Shown piece after piece: positions 9,514 to 20,872 of a DNA stretch of 64,000 bases; positions within the stretch are counted from its first letter, which is position 1, and the number at the start of each line of letters is the position of its first letter. The notes beneath the pieces were generated by a model, which saw only the letters and a program-made list of their open reading frames with translations, ran no database searches and was not told the DNA's origin. A program made the position numbers and the translations under genes. The stretch is from Paracoccaceae bacterium. Lineage in GTDB: Bacteria; Pseudomonadota; Alphaproteobacteria; Rhodobacterales; Rhodobacteraceae. The stretch covers positions 1 to 64,000 of the forward strand of contig SKIF01000010.1 of the NCBI GenBank assembly GCA_007116575.1, read 5' to 3'.

Positions 9514-10290
9514 ATGGAATACGACACGCTGCTTGTCACCGAGGCCGACGGCGTCGGCATCATCACGCTCAACCGCCCCGATGTGATGAACGCGCTCAAC
9601 AAGCAGATGCGGGCCGAAATCACCCATGCGGTCAAGGATGTCGGCGCGCGGGTCCGCGTGCTGGTGCTCACCGGGGCAGGGCGGGCCTTCTGTTCGGGGC
9701 AGGATCTGGGCGATGGCGGCAATGCCGCGCAGATCGACCTCGAACGCACCCTGCGCGAGGAATACGAGCCCATGCTGCGCGCCATCTATGACGCGCCGGT
9801 GCCGGTGATCGCGGCGGTGAATGGCTCGGCGGCGGGGGCCGGGGCGAATCTGGCACTGGCGGCGGATGTGGTGATCGCGGCGCAATCGGCGAGCTTCATT
9901 CAGGCGTTCTCGCGCATCGGCCTGATCCCCGATGCGGGTGGCACTTATTTCCTTCCGCGACAGATCGGCTTTGCCCGCGCCATGGGCGCGATGCTGTTTG
10001 CCGACAAGATCAGTGCCAGCCAGGCCGCTGACTGGGGCATGATTCTGGAGGCCGTGCCGGATGAGGGTTTTGCCGCCCATTGGCAGGAGCGCGCGGGCAG
10101 TCTCGCCCAAGGCCCGACGGTCGCCTACCGCAATATCCGCCTTGCGCTGCGCGCGAGCCTGTCCAACACGCTTGACGCACAACTCGCGCTGGAGGCGCAG
10201 TTGCAGGCCGAATCCGGCAAGACACGCGACTTTCAGGAAGGCGTGCTGGCCTTTCTCGAAAAGCGCCCTGCCAGTTTCGAGGGGCGATAA
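9514..10290 (+). CDS. Enoyl-CoA hydratase/isomerase family protein (PaaG-like)
   Basis: Crotonase signatures GAGRAFCSGQDLGDG and AAVNGSAAGAGANLALAADVVIAA. Confidence 0.88.
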   Translation: MEYDTLLVTEADGVGIITLNRPDVMNALNKQMRAEITHAVKDVGARVRVLVLTGAGRAFCSGQDLGDGGNAAQIDLERTLREEYEPMLRAIYDAPVPVIAAVNGSAAGAGANLALAADVVIAAQSASFIQAFSRIGLIPDAGGTYFLPRQIGFARAMGAMLFADKISASQAADWGMILEAVPDEGFAAHWQERAGSLAQGPTVAYRNIRLALRASLSNTLDAQLALEAQLQAESGKTRDFQEGVLAFLEKRPASFEGR

Positions 10291-10320
10291 CTGCCGGTTT
10301 CATTTTGCCGGAAATACACG

Positions 10321-10358
10321 AAAAACCCGTCCTCTGCGTAGCGGAGGGCGGGTTTTTT
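10321..10358. terminator. Bidirectional rho-independent terminator between convergent genes
   Basis: AAAAACCCGTCCTC-TGCGTAGC-GGAGGGCGGGTTTTTT. Confidence 0.85.
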
Positions 10359-10376
10359 GCTGCGCCAGATTCGGGT

Positions 10377-10844
10377 TCAGCTTTGCGGTTCGGGCAGTGC
10401 GTCGGGGTCTGGCCCGCGCCATTCGCCCTGTTCCTTCAGCGCTTCCATCACCTCGCGCGGCATATAGGTCTCGTCATGCTTGGCGAGGATTTCCTGCGCG
10501 ACAAAGACACCATCGACAAAACGCCCGGTGCCGACCGTACCTTCGCTCTCGGTGAAGAGATCGGGCAGGATGCCGCGATACTGTACCTCGACCGAGGCCA
10601 TCCCGTCGGTCACGCGGAAGTGAACGGTGTCGGACTGCCCGCGCGTGATCGATCCGGCCTCGACCAGACCGCCGATACGGAACACCTCATTGGGCGGTGG
10701 CGGCGAGGCCAACACTTCCGAAGGAGAACGGAAGAAATTGATTCCATCGCGCATGGCGTAGCCGATCAGCGCCGTCGACAGTGCGAGCGCCACTGCGGCC
10801 ACTGTGATGATCTGAATGCGCCGGGTCTTCTTCAGGCTTTTCAT
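10377..10844 (-). CDS. ccmE: Cytochrome c maturation protein CcmE
   Basis: RRIQIITVAAVALALSTALIGYAMRDGINFFRSPSEV...VAQEILAKHDETYMPREV (HxxxY heme ligand). Confidence 0.95.
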   Translation of the reverse strand: MKSLKKTRRIQIITVAAVALALSTALIGYAMRDGINFFRSPSEVLASPPPPNEVFRIGGLVEAGSITRGQSDTVHFRVTDGMASVEVQYRGILPDLFTESEGTVGTGRFVDGVFVAQEILAKHDETYMPREVMEALKEQGEWRGPDPDALPEPQS

Positions 10845-10856
10845 GTCATTCCCACC

Positions 10857-11885
10857 TCAGGGGAACAACGGTGTTCCCCGTAATCCGGTCATCTCTTCCA
10901 GCCCCAGCATCAGATTGGCGTTCTGCACCGCCTGCCCGCTGGAGCCCTTGCAAAGGTTGTCGAGCACCCCGACCACGATTGCGCGCCCTGGTACCCGATC
11001 CGCGACGACCCCAATATGCACGAAATTTGACCCGCGCACATCATGAGTCGAGGGGGTTGTGCCAAAAGGTAGCATGCAGATCATTGATTCAGCGCAATAC
11101 CGGGCCTGCAAAACTTCGTGAATTTGCGTGGCATCGCCGTCCAGCCATGCCGTGGCAAGGATGCCGCGGTTGAAGGGCATCAGATGCGGCGTGAACTGAA
11201 TCGCTACCTGCCGGCCTGCGACTGCCGAGAATTCCTGATCGAATTCGCCCAGATGCCGGTGCGTGCCGCCGACAGCATAGGCTTGGGTGCCCTCGGAGAG
11301 TTCCGCATGGAGCAAATTCTCCTTCAGCGCCCGGCCCGCGCCCGAAACGCCGCATTTCAGATCAAGGATGATCCGGTCCAGGTCGATGCAGCCCGCCTCG
11401 ATCAGCGGGCGCAGGATATACTGACCCGTCGCCGCGTTGCAGCCTGTGCCAGCGACCAGCCGGGCGGCGCGGATCTCGTCGCGGTAGAACTCGGTCAGGC
11501 CATAGACGGCCTCTTTCTGAAGCTCTGGCGCGGCATGAGGCTTGCCATACCATTTCTCATAATCTGCCGGATCACGCAGCCGGAAATCGGCGGACAGATC
11601 GACGATCTTCAGATCACGCGGCAGATCCTTGATCACCGCCTGCGACGTCGCATGCGGCAGCGCGCAGAAGGCGAGGTCAACGGTGCTGAAATCGACATCC
11701 TCGATGCGGCAGAGATCGGGCAGGTCAAGATGGCGCAGGAAGGGAAAGACCTGCGCCATGGGCTGACCGGCCTTGCGCTCGCCGGTAAGGGCAGTGATGT
11801 TAAGGTCGGGATGGGTGGCGATCAGCCTGACCAGCTCGGCGCCGGTATAGCCGGAGGCACCCAGAATCGCGATGTTTTTCGGCAT
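10857..11885 (-). CDS. argC: N-acetyl-gamma-glutamyl-phosphate reductase
   Basis: [47 protein letters not shown]. Confidence 0.97.
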   Translation of the reverse strand: MPKNIAILGASGYTGAELVRLIATHPDLNITALTGERKAGQPMAQVFPFLRHLDLPDLCRIEDVDFSTVDLAFCALPHATSQAVIKDLPRDLKIVDLSADFRLRDPADYEKWYGKPHAAPELQKEAVYGLTEFYRDEIRAARLVAGTGCNAATGQYILRPLIEAGCIDLDRIILDLKCGVSGAGRALKENLLHAELSEGTQAYAVGGTHRHLGEFDQEFSAVAGRQVAIQFTPHLMPFNRGILATAWLDGDATQIHEVLQARYCAESMICMLPFGTTPSTHDVRGSNFVHIGVVADRVPGRAIVVGVLDNLCKGSSGQAVQNANLMLGLEEMTGLRGTPLFP

Positions 11886-11970
11886 GGTGTGGTCACTCTC
11901 TCAAGTGGTGCGCGGTGAGGCAGCCGGGGAAGCGCTCCGCGCGGGAGTATTTGGGGCAAGAAAATGGAGA

Positions 11971-12783
11971 TCAGGCGGCGCGAAAGCTGATCTGTCGTCG
12001 CAGGAATTGCGTGGCCTTGCGGGACACATTTACCGGCTCGCCCGTGGTCAGGAACAGGCTGTCGCGGCCCGTGCCCAGCATCTCGGGGCGGCGGCGCAGG
12101 TAGTCCTCGAGGCTCGCAGCAACGAGATTGGGTTGCGAATAGACATCGACCCCTGCGCCCAGTGCCTCGCGGAAGGCGTGCTCGACCAGTGGGTAATGTG
12201 TGCAGCCCAGCACAGCCGCTTCGGGGCGGGGCATCCGGCGCAGGAGCGATTCGACATGAGAATGCACCAGCGCCTCGGCCAATTGCATGTCGCCCTGTTC
12301 GATCGCGTCCACCACCCCGGCGCAGGGCTGTGCCTCGACATCGACGCCGATGGCGCGAAAGGCCAGTTCGCGCTGGAAGGCGCGGCTGGAGACCGTGGCG
12401 GGCGTGGCAAAGAGGGCGACATGCTTGACCGCAACTTCGCGCGGCGGCGAGTTGTCGCCCCATTGGCGTTCGGTCAGCGCCTCGATCAGGGGAACAAAAA
12501 CGCCCAGCACGCGCTTGTTCTCGGGCACCCATGTCTCTTGCATCCGCTTGAGCGCGGCGGCAGAGGCGGTGTTGCAGGCGAGGATCACCAGATCGCAGCC
12601 TTCATCCCAGAGCCGCTCGACGCCCGCACAGGTCAGTGCGAAGATGTCATCGGCATCGCGTACGCCGTAAGGCGTATGCGCGTTATCCCCCAGATAGACA
12701 AAGGGAACTTCCGGCAGACGTTCGGTCAGCGCGCCCAGCACCGTCAGCCCGCCAAGCCCTGAATCAAAGATGCCAACTGCCAT
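11971..12783 (-). CDS. murI: Glutamate racemase
   Basis: [19 protein letters not shown]...[12 protein letters not shown]...[12 protein letters not shown]...[10 protein letters not shown]. Confidence 0.95.
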   Translation of the reverse strand: MAVGIFDSGLGGLTVLGALTERLPEVPFVYLGDNAHTPYGVRDADDIFALTCAGVERLWDEGCDLVILACNTASAAALKRMQETWVPENKRVLGVFVPLIEALTERQWGDNSPPREVAVKHVALFATPATVSSRAFQRELAFRAIGVDVEAQPCAGVVDAIEQGDMQLAEALVHSHVESLLRRMPRPEAAVLGCTHYPLVEHAFREALGAGVDVYSQPNLVAASLEDYLRRRPEMLGTGRDSLFLTTGEPVNVSRKATQFLRRQISFRAA

Positions 12784-12805
12784 ATAGTCCCGCTGCCCCG
12801 TCGCC

Positions 12806-13678
12806 TTAGTGTCGATATACCCCCTCGAATTCGTAGCCAAGCTGCATCGGGTCGATGGGGGCGTCTGCCATTCCATAGGTTGCGGCGCGCAGGAAATCCA
12901 TCATTTCTTTCGGCTGACCGTGGAAGCGCGCTAGCTGATCGGGGCCGATGGGCCGACCGATGGCCATGCGGACCGGGCGGTTCACGCGGGTCTTGAATTC
13001 GCGGATCAGCAGCGCCATGCGCAGAGTGTAGTTCAACCGGCTGGCAAGCTGGAAGAGGCGCGAATTGGCCCCGTCGAACCAGATCGGCACGACTGTTGCC
13101 CCGGACCGCTGGATCATGCGTGCGCTGAACATCCGCCATCTCGGGTCAGCGGGGCGCTGGAAGGGGCGCTGCGCGGTAGAGACTGTGCCGCCGGGGAAGA
13201 TACCGACGGCCCCGCCCGCGCGCAGATAGCTGATGGCTTCCGCCCGCGTGCGCAGATTTGCCTTCTCGGCCTCGCGCGTGCCCGAAAAGTCGATGGGCAA
13301 GATGGCGCGGGCGACCTCGGGGGCGCCGCGAAAGGCGGAATGCGCCATGATCCGGAAATCGCCGCGCATCCTGTCCAGCAGATAGCCCATCACCAGCCCG
13401 TCCAGAATACCGAAAGGATGATTGGCGATCATCACCAGCGGGCCCTTGTCGGGGATATGGTCGAGCGTGCCGCGGGTGAGTTCCAGTTTCAGGCCGTAAA
13501 CCTGCATCATGTTGCACCAGAACGCGTGCCCGGCATCGGGCGCGCTCATCTGGGCGCGGGCGCGGAGCAGCAGCCGGTGGCGGCCTGTGGCATTCTCGAT
13601 GGTGCGAATCAGAGTTTGCGCAGGTAGCGACCGGGCAGAGGGGGCGTAGCTGATATTCTTGAGCAAGGTCTGATTCAT
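12806..13678 (-). CDS. Lysophospholipid acyltransferase family protein
   Basis: [18 protein letters not shown] (NHxxxxD) and [11 protein letters not shown] acyltransferase motifs. Confidence 0.88.
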   Translation of the reverse strand: MNQTLLKNISYAPSARSLPAQTLIRTIENATGRHRLLLRARAQMSAPDAGHAFWCNMMQVYGLKLELTRGTLDHIPDKGPLVMIANHPFGILDGLVMGYLLDRMRGDFRIMAHSAFRGAPEVARAILPIDFSGTREAEKANLRTRAEAISYLRAGGAVGIFPGGTVSTAQRPFQRPADPRWRMFSARMIQRSGATVVPIWFDGANSRLFQLASRLNYTLRMALLIREFKTRVNRPVRMAIGRPIGPDQLARFHGQPKEMMDFLRAATYGMADAPIDPMQLGYEFEGVYRH

Positions 13679-13752
13679 GTCGCGCGCTCCTGTCAGGCGT
13701 AGGATGATTGCGCGTCTCTGCTCTTCTCGTGACAGGCGTGTGACAGTCGGGG

Positions 13753-16700
13753 CTATTCTGCAGCCAGTGTGGCGGATTTGTCTGCTGTCTGAATTTGCGC
13801 CAGCAGTTCGTCCCGGCGCTTGGCGGCGGCTTTGGCGCTTCGGCGCTTGACCGGGCCGAAGCCGCGGATCTGCAGGGGCAGTTCCGCCAGTTCCACAGCG
13901 CCTGCAAGGGTCTCGGGGGTGAGGTTCTGTATGGCCTGCGTCATAGTGGCCTCATATTCGCGGATCAAGCGCCGCTCCATGCGCCGCTCGGCGGTATAGC
14001 CGAAAATATCCAGCGGCGTGCCGCGCAGAACCTTGAGCCGCGCCAGCAGTCTGAACCCCTTGACGATCCATGGCCCGAAGCTGCGCTTGACCGGGCGGCC
14101 ATCAGAGCCCATGCGCGCGATCAGTGGCGGGGCGAGGTGGAAGCGCGGGGTGAAATCGCCTTCGAATTCCTTGCGCGCCTTTTCCAGAGTGTCGAGATGC
14201 AGGCGTGCGACCTCGTATTCGTCCTTGTAGCTCAGCAGCTTGTGGTAACCCTTGGCAACCGCCTCTTTCAGCCGGTCATCCGGGGCCTTGTCGATCAGCT
14301 TGCGGAAACGCTTGACCAGCCGTTTCGACTGATAGGCGGCGAGATGCTCTTCGCGCAGCCGGATCTTTTCGTCCAGTGACAGGGGTTTCTGGATGACTGT
14401 ATCCTGCAGCAGCTTTGCAGCATCGGACTGGTGTGTCACCGACCAGCGCCCGAGCGAGAAGGCGCGGGTGTTGCGGTCGACCGCGGCGCCGTTCAGTTCG
14501 ATGGCGCGCAGGATCGCGTCCTCACTCAGCGGCACGAGGCCCATCTGCCAGGCGGCCCCGAGCACCATCATGTTCGAAAAGATGCTGTCCCCCAGCAGGC
14601 GCTTGGCGAAATCCGAATAGTCGAACAGGTGAACACTCTCGCCCAGACGCGATTGCAGGGCGATTTTCAGGTCCTCGGTCGGGATGCGGAATTCGGTGTT
14701 GCGGGTAAAGTCGCCGGTGATGATCTCGTGACTGTTCACGGCAGCACCCGTCTGGCCCTTGCGCATCAGCCCAAGCGTCTTTGCCCCGGCCGACACGACC
14801 AGATCGCCACCGATAACGCAATGCGCCTCGCCCACGGCAACACGGATGGCCGAGATATCGTCGGGGGCATTGGCGATGCGGCAGTGGATATGCACCGCAC
14901 CGCCCTTCTGCGCCAGCCCTGCCATCTCGATCAGCCCTGCGCCCTTTTCGTCAAGCTGCGCCGCCTGCGCGAGGATCGCGCCCACGGTCACGACGCCGGT
15001 GCCACCGACGCCGGTGATGACGATGTTATGCGTGCCCTTGATCTCCGGCAGATCGGGGTCTGGCAGGTCGGGGAGTGTGACCTCCGTGGTGGCGGCCTTG
15101 CGGGGCTTTGCGCCCTCTAGCGTGACGAATGACGGGCAGAAGCCGCGCAGGCAGGAGTAATCCTTGTTGCAAGACGATTGGTCGATGGCGCGCTTGCGCC
15201 CGAATTCGGTCTCGACTGGCACGATCGAGACGCAGTTCGACTGCACGCCGCAATCGCCGCAGCCTTCGCAGACATCTGTATTGATGAAGACGCGGGTATC
15301 GGGGTCAGGAAACTCGCCACGCTTGCGGCGGCGGCGCTTTTCGGCGGCACAGGTCTGGATATAGATGATTGCCGAAACGCCCTTATGGACGGCACAAGCC
15401 TTTTGCACCGCGTCGAGATCGGCGCGCTTGTGCCAGCCGACGGTTTTCGGAAAATCGGCGCGGCGGGGTTCTTCCTTTTCGTCGAACACGACCTCGATCT
15501 TGCCGACGCCCATTGCGCTTAGCTCATGCGCGATCTGGTCGGGCGAAAGGCCCCCTTCGTTCTTCTGACCGCCGGTCATGGCGACCGCGTCATTATAGAG
15601 GATCTTGTATGTGATGTTGGTATTCGCGGCCAAGGCCGCGCGGATGGCCTGAACACCCGAATGGTTATAGGTGCCGTCGCCGAGGTTCTGGAACACATGC
15701 TCGCGGGTCGAGAACGGAGCCTCGCCGATCCAGTTAGCGCCCTCGCCGCCCATATGGGTGAACCCGACCGTGTTGCGGTCCATCCATTGCACCATGTAGT
15801 GACAGCCGATGCCCGCATAGGCGCGGTGGCCTTCGGGCACCTTGGTTGAGATATTGTGCGGGCAGCCCGAGCAGTAATAGGGCAGGCGCGCGGCCAGTTC
15901 GGTAGCGTTGTCGGCGCGCCGCGATTCGGCCAGCATGGCCAGCCCGGCCTTGACGCGGTCGGTGCCGCGGCCTTCCTCGATCAGAATCCCGCCGATCTTT
16001 TCGGCAATCAGGATCGGGTCGAGCGCGTAGCGGGTCGGGAACAGTTCGACCTGCCGCCCGTTTTCCCATGTGTCGCCCTTGTGCCAGCCATAGACGCGGC
16101 GGCCCCTGCGGTCATCGAAGATGGCTTCCTTGACCTGCACCTCGATCAGTTTGCGCTTTTCTTCGACCACGACAATCAGCTCCAGCCCCTCGGCCCAGTC
16201 GTGGAAGCCCTCCATATCCAGCGGGAAGCTCTGGCCGACCTTGTAGGTGGTCAGCCCCAGCCGCTCGGCCTCTTCCGCGCTGATGCCCAGGAGACCCAGC
16301 GCATGGACCAGATCGAGCCAGTTCTTGCCTGCTGCGACAAAACCTATTTTTGCGCCGGGTTTCCCCCAGATACGCTTGTCCATGCCATTGGCGCGGCTGA
16401 AGGCCTCGGCGGCGAAGCGTTTGTAATCGATCATCCGCGCTTCTTGCGCGACGGGTGTGTCGGCCAGCCGGATGCTCAGCCCGCCCTCGGGCATGGTGAA
16501 TTCGGGCGCGACGAACTGCATCCGGCGGGGGTTGCCATCGACCACGGCGGTCGCCTCGACATTCTCTTTCATTGTCTTGAGCCCGACCCACACCCCGGCA
16601 AACCGGGAAAGGGCATAGCCATAATGGCCGTAATCGAGGATTTCCTGCACACCGGCAGGCGAAAGCACCGGGATATAGGCATCTACCATGGCCCAGTCGG

Positions 16701-17175
16701 ACTGGTGCAGCACGGTCGAGGATTCGCCGGTATGGTCATCACCCATCGCGACCAACACCCCGCCATGCGGCGAAGTGCCTGCCATATTGGCATGACGGAA
16801 CACATCGCCGGTGCGGTCCACCCCCGGCCCCTTGCCATACCACAGCCCGAAAACACCGTCATGGCGTCCTTCGCCGCGCAACTCTGCCTGCTGGGTCCCC
16901 CAGAGCGCGGTCGCGGCAAGATCTTCGTTCAGCCCTTCCTGAAAGCGGACCTGAGCGGCTTCGAGCAGCTTTCTCGCGCGGGTCATTTGCAGGTCCACTG
17001 CGCCCAGGGGCGAGCCTCGATAACCGGTAACATATCCTGCGGTGTTCAGCCCGGCGGCGCGATCCCGCGCGGATTGTGCAAGCATCAGCCGGACCAGCGC
17101 CTGCGTGCCGTTCAGCAGAATTGGCGATTTTCCGATGTCAAAGCGGTCGCTGAGCGCGATGTCCTGACGCCCCAT
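13753..17175 (-). CDS. Indolepyruvate:ferredoxin oxidoreductase, fused IorA-IorB type
   Basis: GYRGSPLGAVD; VCEGCGDCGVQSNC 4Fe-4S motif; GVGGTGVVTVGAILAQAA gamma domain; start set at MGRQDIALSDRF. Confidence 0.93.
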   Translation of the reverse strand: MGRQDIALSDRFDIGKSPILLNGTQALVRLMLAQSARDRAAGLNTAGYVTGYRGSPLGAVDLQMTRARKLLEAAQVRFQEGLNEDLAATALWGTQQAELRGEGRHDGVFGLWYGKGPGVDRTGDVFRHANMAGTSPHGGVLVAMGDDHTGESSTVLHQSDWAMVDAYIPVLSPAGVQEILDYGHYGYALSRFAGVWVGLKTMKENVEATAVVDGNPRRMQFVAPEFTMPEGGLSIRLADTPVAQEARMIDYKRFAAEAFSRANGMDKRIWGKPGAKIGFVAAGKNWLDLVHALGLLGISAEEAERLGLTTYKVGQSFPLDMEGFHDWAEGLELIVVVEEKRKLIEVQVKEAIFDDRRGRRVYGWHKGDTWENGRQVELFPTRYALDPILIAEKIGGILIEEGRGTDRVKAGLAMLAESRRADNATELAARLPYYCSGCPHNISTKVPEGHRAYAGIGCHYMVQWMDRNTVGFTHMGGEGANWIGEAPFSTREHVFQNLGDGTYNHSGVQAIRAALAANTNITYKILYNDAVAMTGGQKNEGGLSPDQIAHELSAMGVGKIEVVFDEKEEPRRADFPKTVGWHKRADLDAVQKACAVHKGVSAIIYIQTCAAEKRRRRKRGEFPDPDTRVFINTDVCEGCGDCGVQSNCVSIVPVETEFGRKRAIDQSSCNKDYSCLRGFCPSFVTLEGAKPRKAATTEVTLPDLPDPDLPEIKGTHNIVITGVGGTGVVTVGAILAQAAQLDEKGAGLIEMAGLAQKGGAVHIHCRIANAPDDISAIRVAVGEAHCVIGGDLVVSAGAKTLGLMRKGQTGAAVNSHEIITGDFTRNTEFRIPTEDLKIALQSRLGESVHLFDYSDFAKRLLGDSIFSNMMVLGAAWQMGLVPLSEDAILRAIELNGAAVDRNTRAFSLGRWSVTHQSDAAKLLQDTVIQKPLSLDEKIRLREEHLAAYQSKRLVKRFRKLIDKAPDDRLKEAVAKGYHKLLSYKDEYEVARLHLDTLEKARKEFEGDFTPRFHLAPPLIARMGSDGRPVKRSFGPWIVKGFRLLARLKVLRGTPLDIFGYTAERRMERRLIREYEATMTQAIQNLTPETLAGAVELAELPLQIRGFGPVKRRSAKAAAKRRDELLAQIQTADKSATLAAE

Positions 17176-17336
17176 GTGCACCTCCCGTTTGCAGCTGTTG
17201 CGTTTGAAACAAGTATAGGTCAATAAATCTGACCTACAAAGCGAATTTTCAGTCAATCAGCGCTTTTGTGAACGGAAAAAAGCGCCTAGAACGAATCAAA
17301 CTTGCTTTGCGAAACAGTGTTGTCGGATATTACGCC

Positions 17337-18230
17337 ATGGACTGGGACAAGCTCAGAATCTTTCACGCCGTGGCGGATGCCGGTAGCCTGACACATGCGG
17401 GCGAGGCGCTGCAACTGTCACAATCCGCCGTCAGCCGACAAATTCGCGGGCTGGAAGAAAGCCTTGGTGCCACCCTGTTTCACCGTCATGCGCGGGGGTT
17501 GATTCTGACCGAACAGGGAGAGTTGCTCTTTGACGCAACCAACACCATGTCGCGGACACTCGACGGGGCCTCGGCGCGGATACGCGATACCGAGGACGAA
17601 GTGCATGGAGAGTTGCGCGTCACCACGACCACCGGTTTCGGCACGCTGTTCCTCGCCCCGCGTTTGCCTGCGCTCTATGCGCAATACCCGGACCTCAAGA
17701 TTGACCTCATGCTGGAAGAGCGTGTGCTGGACCTGCCCATGCGCGAGGCCGATATCGCCATCCGCATGAAGGAACCCAGTCAGGCTGACCTGATCCGCAA
17801 GCGGTTGATGACCGTGAACATGCGACTCTTCGCCTCGGCAGAGTATCTGCGCGCCAATGGTGCGCCGCAGACGCTGGAAGAACTCAGCGAGTTTCGGCTG
17901 ATTTCGCAGAGCATCACCTCGGCGCAGGTGAGTGTCGGCATGGAGCTGATTCGCAAGCTGACCGCGCGGCAGTTGCGATCAAGCTTTACCGTGAACAACT
18001 ATTTCGGTGTGCTGCAGGCGGTGATCAATCATCTGGGCATCGGTGTGCTGCCCGATTATGTCAGTGAGGACTTCCCCGAACTGGTGCATGTGCTGCCCGA
18101 GATCGCGTCGGGGGACATCCCGGTTTTCCTCGCCTTCCCCGAGGAATTGCGCCATTCTCGCCGCATCGCGGCATTCCGGGATTTCGTGGTCGAGGAGATC
18201 GTGGCCTATCGCCGTGCACGGCATTTGTGA
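17337..18230 (+). CDS. LysR-family transcriptional regulator
   Basis: MDWDKLRIFHAVADAGSLTHAGEALQLSQSAVSRQIRGLEESLG wHTH; divergent from the iorAB gene. Confidence 0.93.
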   Translation: MDWDKLRIFHAVADAGSLTHAGEALQLSQSAVSRQIRGLEESLGATLFHRHARGLILTEQGELLFDATNTMSRTLDGASARIRDTEDEVHGELRVTTTTGFGTLFLAPRLPALYAQYPDLKIDLMLEERVLDLPMREADIAIRMKEPSQADLIRKRLMTVNMRLFASAEYLRANGAPQTLEELSEFRLISQSITSAQVSVGMELIRKLTARQLRSSFTVNNYFGVLQAVINHLGIGVLPDYVSEDFPELVHVLPEIASGDIPVFLAFPEELRHSRRIAAFRDFVVEEIVAYRRARHL

Positions 18231-18306
18231 GTGCTTGATACAACTTTTGCATGAGGCATGTTTGCAACGCATGGCAGCAATGTTGCGGGTGCAATATAAT
18301 TTAACT

Positions 18307-18415
18307 TGCGTAATGGATGAGCAATCCCATATTTAAGGGCAGGCGAGATGATTTTTTCTCGTCTTTACCTCCCTGTTGGACTTAGGCCGGGCATATTGCT
18401 CGGCCCTTTTTTATT
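18307..18415 (+). ncRNA. Candidate sRNA (two hairpins flanking a CCTCCC anti-SD-like stretch)
   Basis: TATAAT at 18295-18300; hairpin 18342-18363; ACCTCCC at 18367-18373; terminator hairpin 18385-18405 plus T-run. Confidence 0.5.
18385..18413 (+). terminator. Rho-independent terminator
   Basis: GGCCGGGC-ATATT-GCTCGGCC followed by CTTTTTTATT. Confidence 0.85.
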
Positions 18416-18656
18416 GGGCATTCCGCAAATGCGCAAACGGGACTAAGGGAAATTGCGGCGCTGCGCCTGAAAGTGATTCTGCGTTTGCACAATGTTCCGG
18501 CATGATGCCTGCCTTATTGGCGCTGTCCAACGCACCTCGCCGTCGTGTACGATTTCCGCTTTGAGCATCCCTTCAGGCGCAATCTGTTTGGGTCTTTTGC
18601 TCGGGCGGGCTTTGGCATAGATACGCGCGCAAGCCCCCGCCAGCAAAGGATCCGAC

Positions 18657-20822
18657 ATGAGCGAACCCGCCCTGACCGATGAGTTGATTGGTGCGCATGG
18701 CCTGACACCGGAGGAATACGCGCGCATTCTCGAGATTATCGGGCGGGAGCCGACATTCACCGAACTGGGCATCTTCTCGGCGATGTGGAACGAGCATTGT
18801 TCCTACAAATCCTCGAAGAAATGGCTGCGCACCCTGCCGACCGAAGGGCCGCAGGTGATCTGCGGACCCGGCGAGAATGCGGGTGTGGTCGATATCGGCG
18901 ACGGGCAGGCTGTCATCTTCAAGATGGAGAGCCACAACCACCCCAGTTACATCGAGCCCTATCAGGGCGCGGCAACCGGGGTCGGAGGAATTCTGCGCGA
19001 TGTCTTCACCATGGGCGCGCGCCCCATCGCGGCAATGAATGCGCTATCCTTCGGTGCGCCTTCACATCCCAAGACCGCGCATCTGGTGCGCGGCGTGGTC
19101 GAGGGAATCGGCGGCTATGGCAATGCCTTCGGTGTGCCGACCGTGGGCGGCGAGGTGCGGTTTCATTCCTCCTATAACGGCAATTGTCTGGTCAACGCCT
19201 TTGCGGCCGGTCTGGCCGATGCGGATGCGATCTTTTATTCGGCGGCCTCGGGTGTGGGCATGCCCGTGGTCTATCTGGGTGCCAAGACGGGCCGTGACGG
19301 GGTGGGCGGGGCGACCATGGCCTCGGCCGAGTTCGACGACACGATCGAAGAAAAGCGCCCAACCGTGCAGGTGGGCGACCCGTTTACCGAAAAGCGCCTG
19401 CTGGAGGCGTGCCTTGAGTTGATGGCAAGCGGTGCCGTGATCTCGATTCAGGACATGGGCGCGGCGGGGCTGACATGTTCGGCGGTCGAGATGGGCGACA
19501 AGGGCGGCCTGGGCGTTCGGCTGCAGCTTGACAAGGTGCCCCAGCGCGAAGCCGACATGACTGCTTATGAGATGATGCTCTCGGAGAGCCAGGAGCGGAT
19601 GCTGATGGTGCTGCGCCCCGAGCGCGAGGCCGAAGCGCGCGCGATCTTCGAGAAATGGGATCTGGATTTCGCCATTGTCGGCGAAACCATCGCCGAAGAC
19701 CGCTTCGAGATCCTGCATGGCAATACGGTCAAGGCCGATCTGCCGCTCTCGGAACTCTCGTCCAGCGCGCCGGAATATGACCGGCCCTGGGTCGAGACAC
19801 CCGCCCCCGCGCCGCTGGACGAAATACCGCAGATCAGCCCGCTGGACGGATTGCGCGCGCTGATCGGCAGCCCCTCTTACGCGCACAAGGCCTGGGTCTG
19901 GGAACAGTATGACACGCAGGTGATGGGCGACTCGATCCGCACGCCGGGGCTGGGGGCAGGCATTGTGCGGGTGCATGGCAGCGACAAGGCGCTGGCCTTC
20001 ACTGCCGATGTGACCCCGCGTTATGTGCGTGCGAACCCGGTCGAGGGGGGCAAGCAGGCGGTGGCCGAAGCGTTCCGCAACCTCTGCGCAGTGGGCGCGC
20101 GTCCCTTGGCTTCGACCGACAACCTCAATTTCGGTAACCCCGAAAAGCCCGAGATCATGGGGCAATTTGTCGGCGCGATCAAAGGCATCGGGGCAGCCTG
20201 CGCGGCGCTGGACATGCCCATCGTGTCGGGCAATGTCTCGCTCTATAACGAGACCGACGGCCAGCCGATCCTGCCGACACCGACCATCGGGGCGGTGGGG
20301 CTGATTGATCATGTGGACGAGATCATCGGCGGGTTGCCCGCCGATGGGGATCTCGCGCTCGTGCTGGGCGAGACGCGCGGCCATCTGGGCCAGTCGGCGC
20401 TCCTGGCCGAGGCCTTCGGGATCGAGGCGGGCGATGCGCCACCGGTGGATCTGGAGGCCGAGCGCGCGCATGGGGAATTCCTGCGCGCCAATCGCGCACT
20501 GATGGGCGCGGCAAGTGACCTGTCGGATGGCGGACTTGCGCTGGCGGCTTTCGAGATGGCCGAGGCGGCGGGGCTTGGGGTCACGCTGGAAACCGCAGAT
20601 ATCGGCCAGCTTTTCGGCGAGGATCAGGCGCGCTATCTGATCGCCTGCAATTTCGATCAGGCCGAGGCGCTGATGGTCGCTGCCGGACAGGCGGGCGTGC
20701 CACTGGTACAGGTGGGCCGGTTCGGTGGTGCGACGGCCCGGTTTGGGGCCGAAGAGGCACCGCTGGCCGAGCTTTCCGCGCTCTATCGCAGTGCCTTTGC
20801 CCGCGCAATCGGCGGCGCTTGA
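18657..20822 (+). CDS. purL: Phosphoribosylformylglycinamidine synthase subunit PurL
   Basis: [38 protein letters not shown]; full-length small PurL. Confidence 0.97.
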   Translation: MSEPALTDELIGAHGLTPEEYARILEIIGREPTFTELGIFSAMWNEHCSYKSSKKWLRTLPTEGPQVICGPGENAGVVDIGDGQAVIFKMESHNHPSYIEPYQGAATGVGGILRDVFTMGARPIAAMNALSFGAPSHPKTAHLVRGVVEGIGGYGNAFGVPTVGGEVRFHSSYNGNCLVNAFAAGLADADAIFYSAASGVGMPVVYLGAKTGRDGVGGATMASAEFDDTIEEKRPTVQVGDPFTEKRLLEACLELMASGAVISIQDMGAAGLTCSAVEMGDKGGLGVRLQLDKVPQREADMTAYEMMLSESQERMLMVLRPEREAEARAIFEKWDLDFAIVGETIAEDRFEILHGNTVKADLPLSELSSSAPEYDRPWVETPAPAPLDEIPQISPLDGLRALIGSPSYAHKAWVWEQYDTQVMGDSIRTPGLGAGIVRVHGSDKALAFTADVTPRYVRANPVEGGKQAVAEAFRNLCAVGARPLASTDNLNFGNPEKPEIMGQFVGAIKGIGAACAALDMPIVSGNVSLYNETDGQPILPTPTIGAVGLIDHVDEIIGGLPADGDLALVLGETRGHLGQSALLAEAFGIEAGDAPPVDLEAERAHGEFLRANRALMGAASDLSDGGLALAAFEMAEAAGLGVTLETADIGQLFGEDQARYLIACNFDQAEALMVAAGQAGVPLVQVGRFGGATARFGAEEAPLAELSALYRSAFARAIGGA

Positions 20823-20872
20823 TTCCCCGTTCGGGCGGGATTACCTTCGAGAGGAAAGACAGGGATACAACC

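Noticed and set aside
15856-17226. 456-aa ORF antisense to iorAB
   Set aside because: No recognisable motifs and entirely within a well-supported gene on the other strand.
19062-20471. 469-aa ORF antisense to purL
   Set aside because: Shadow frame of a conserved gene.
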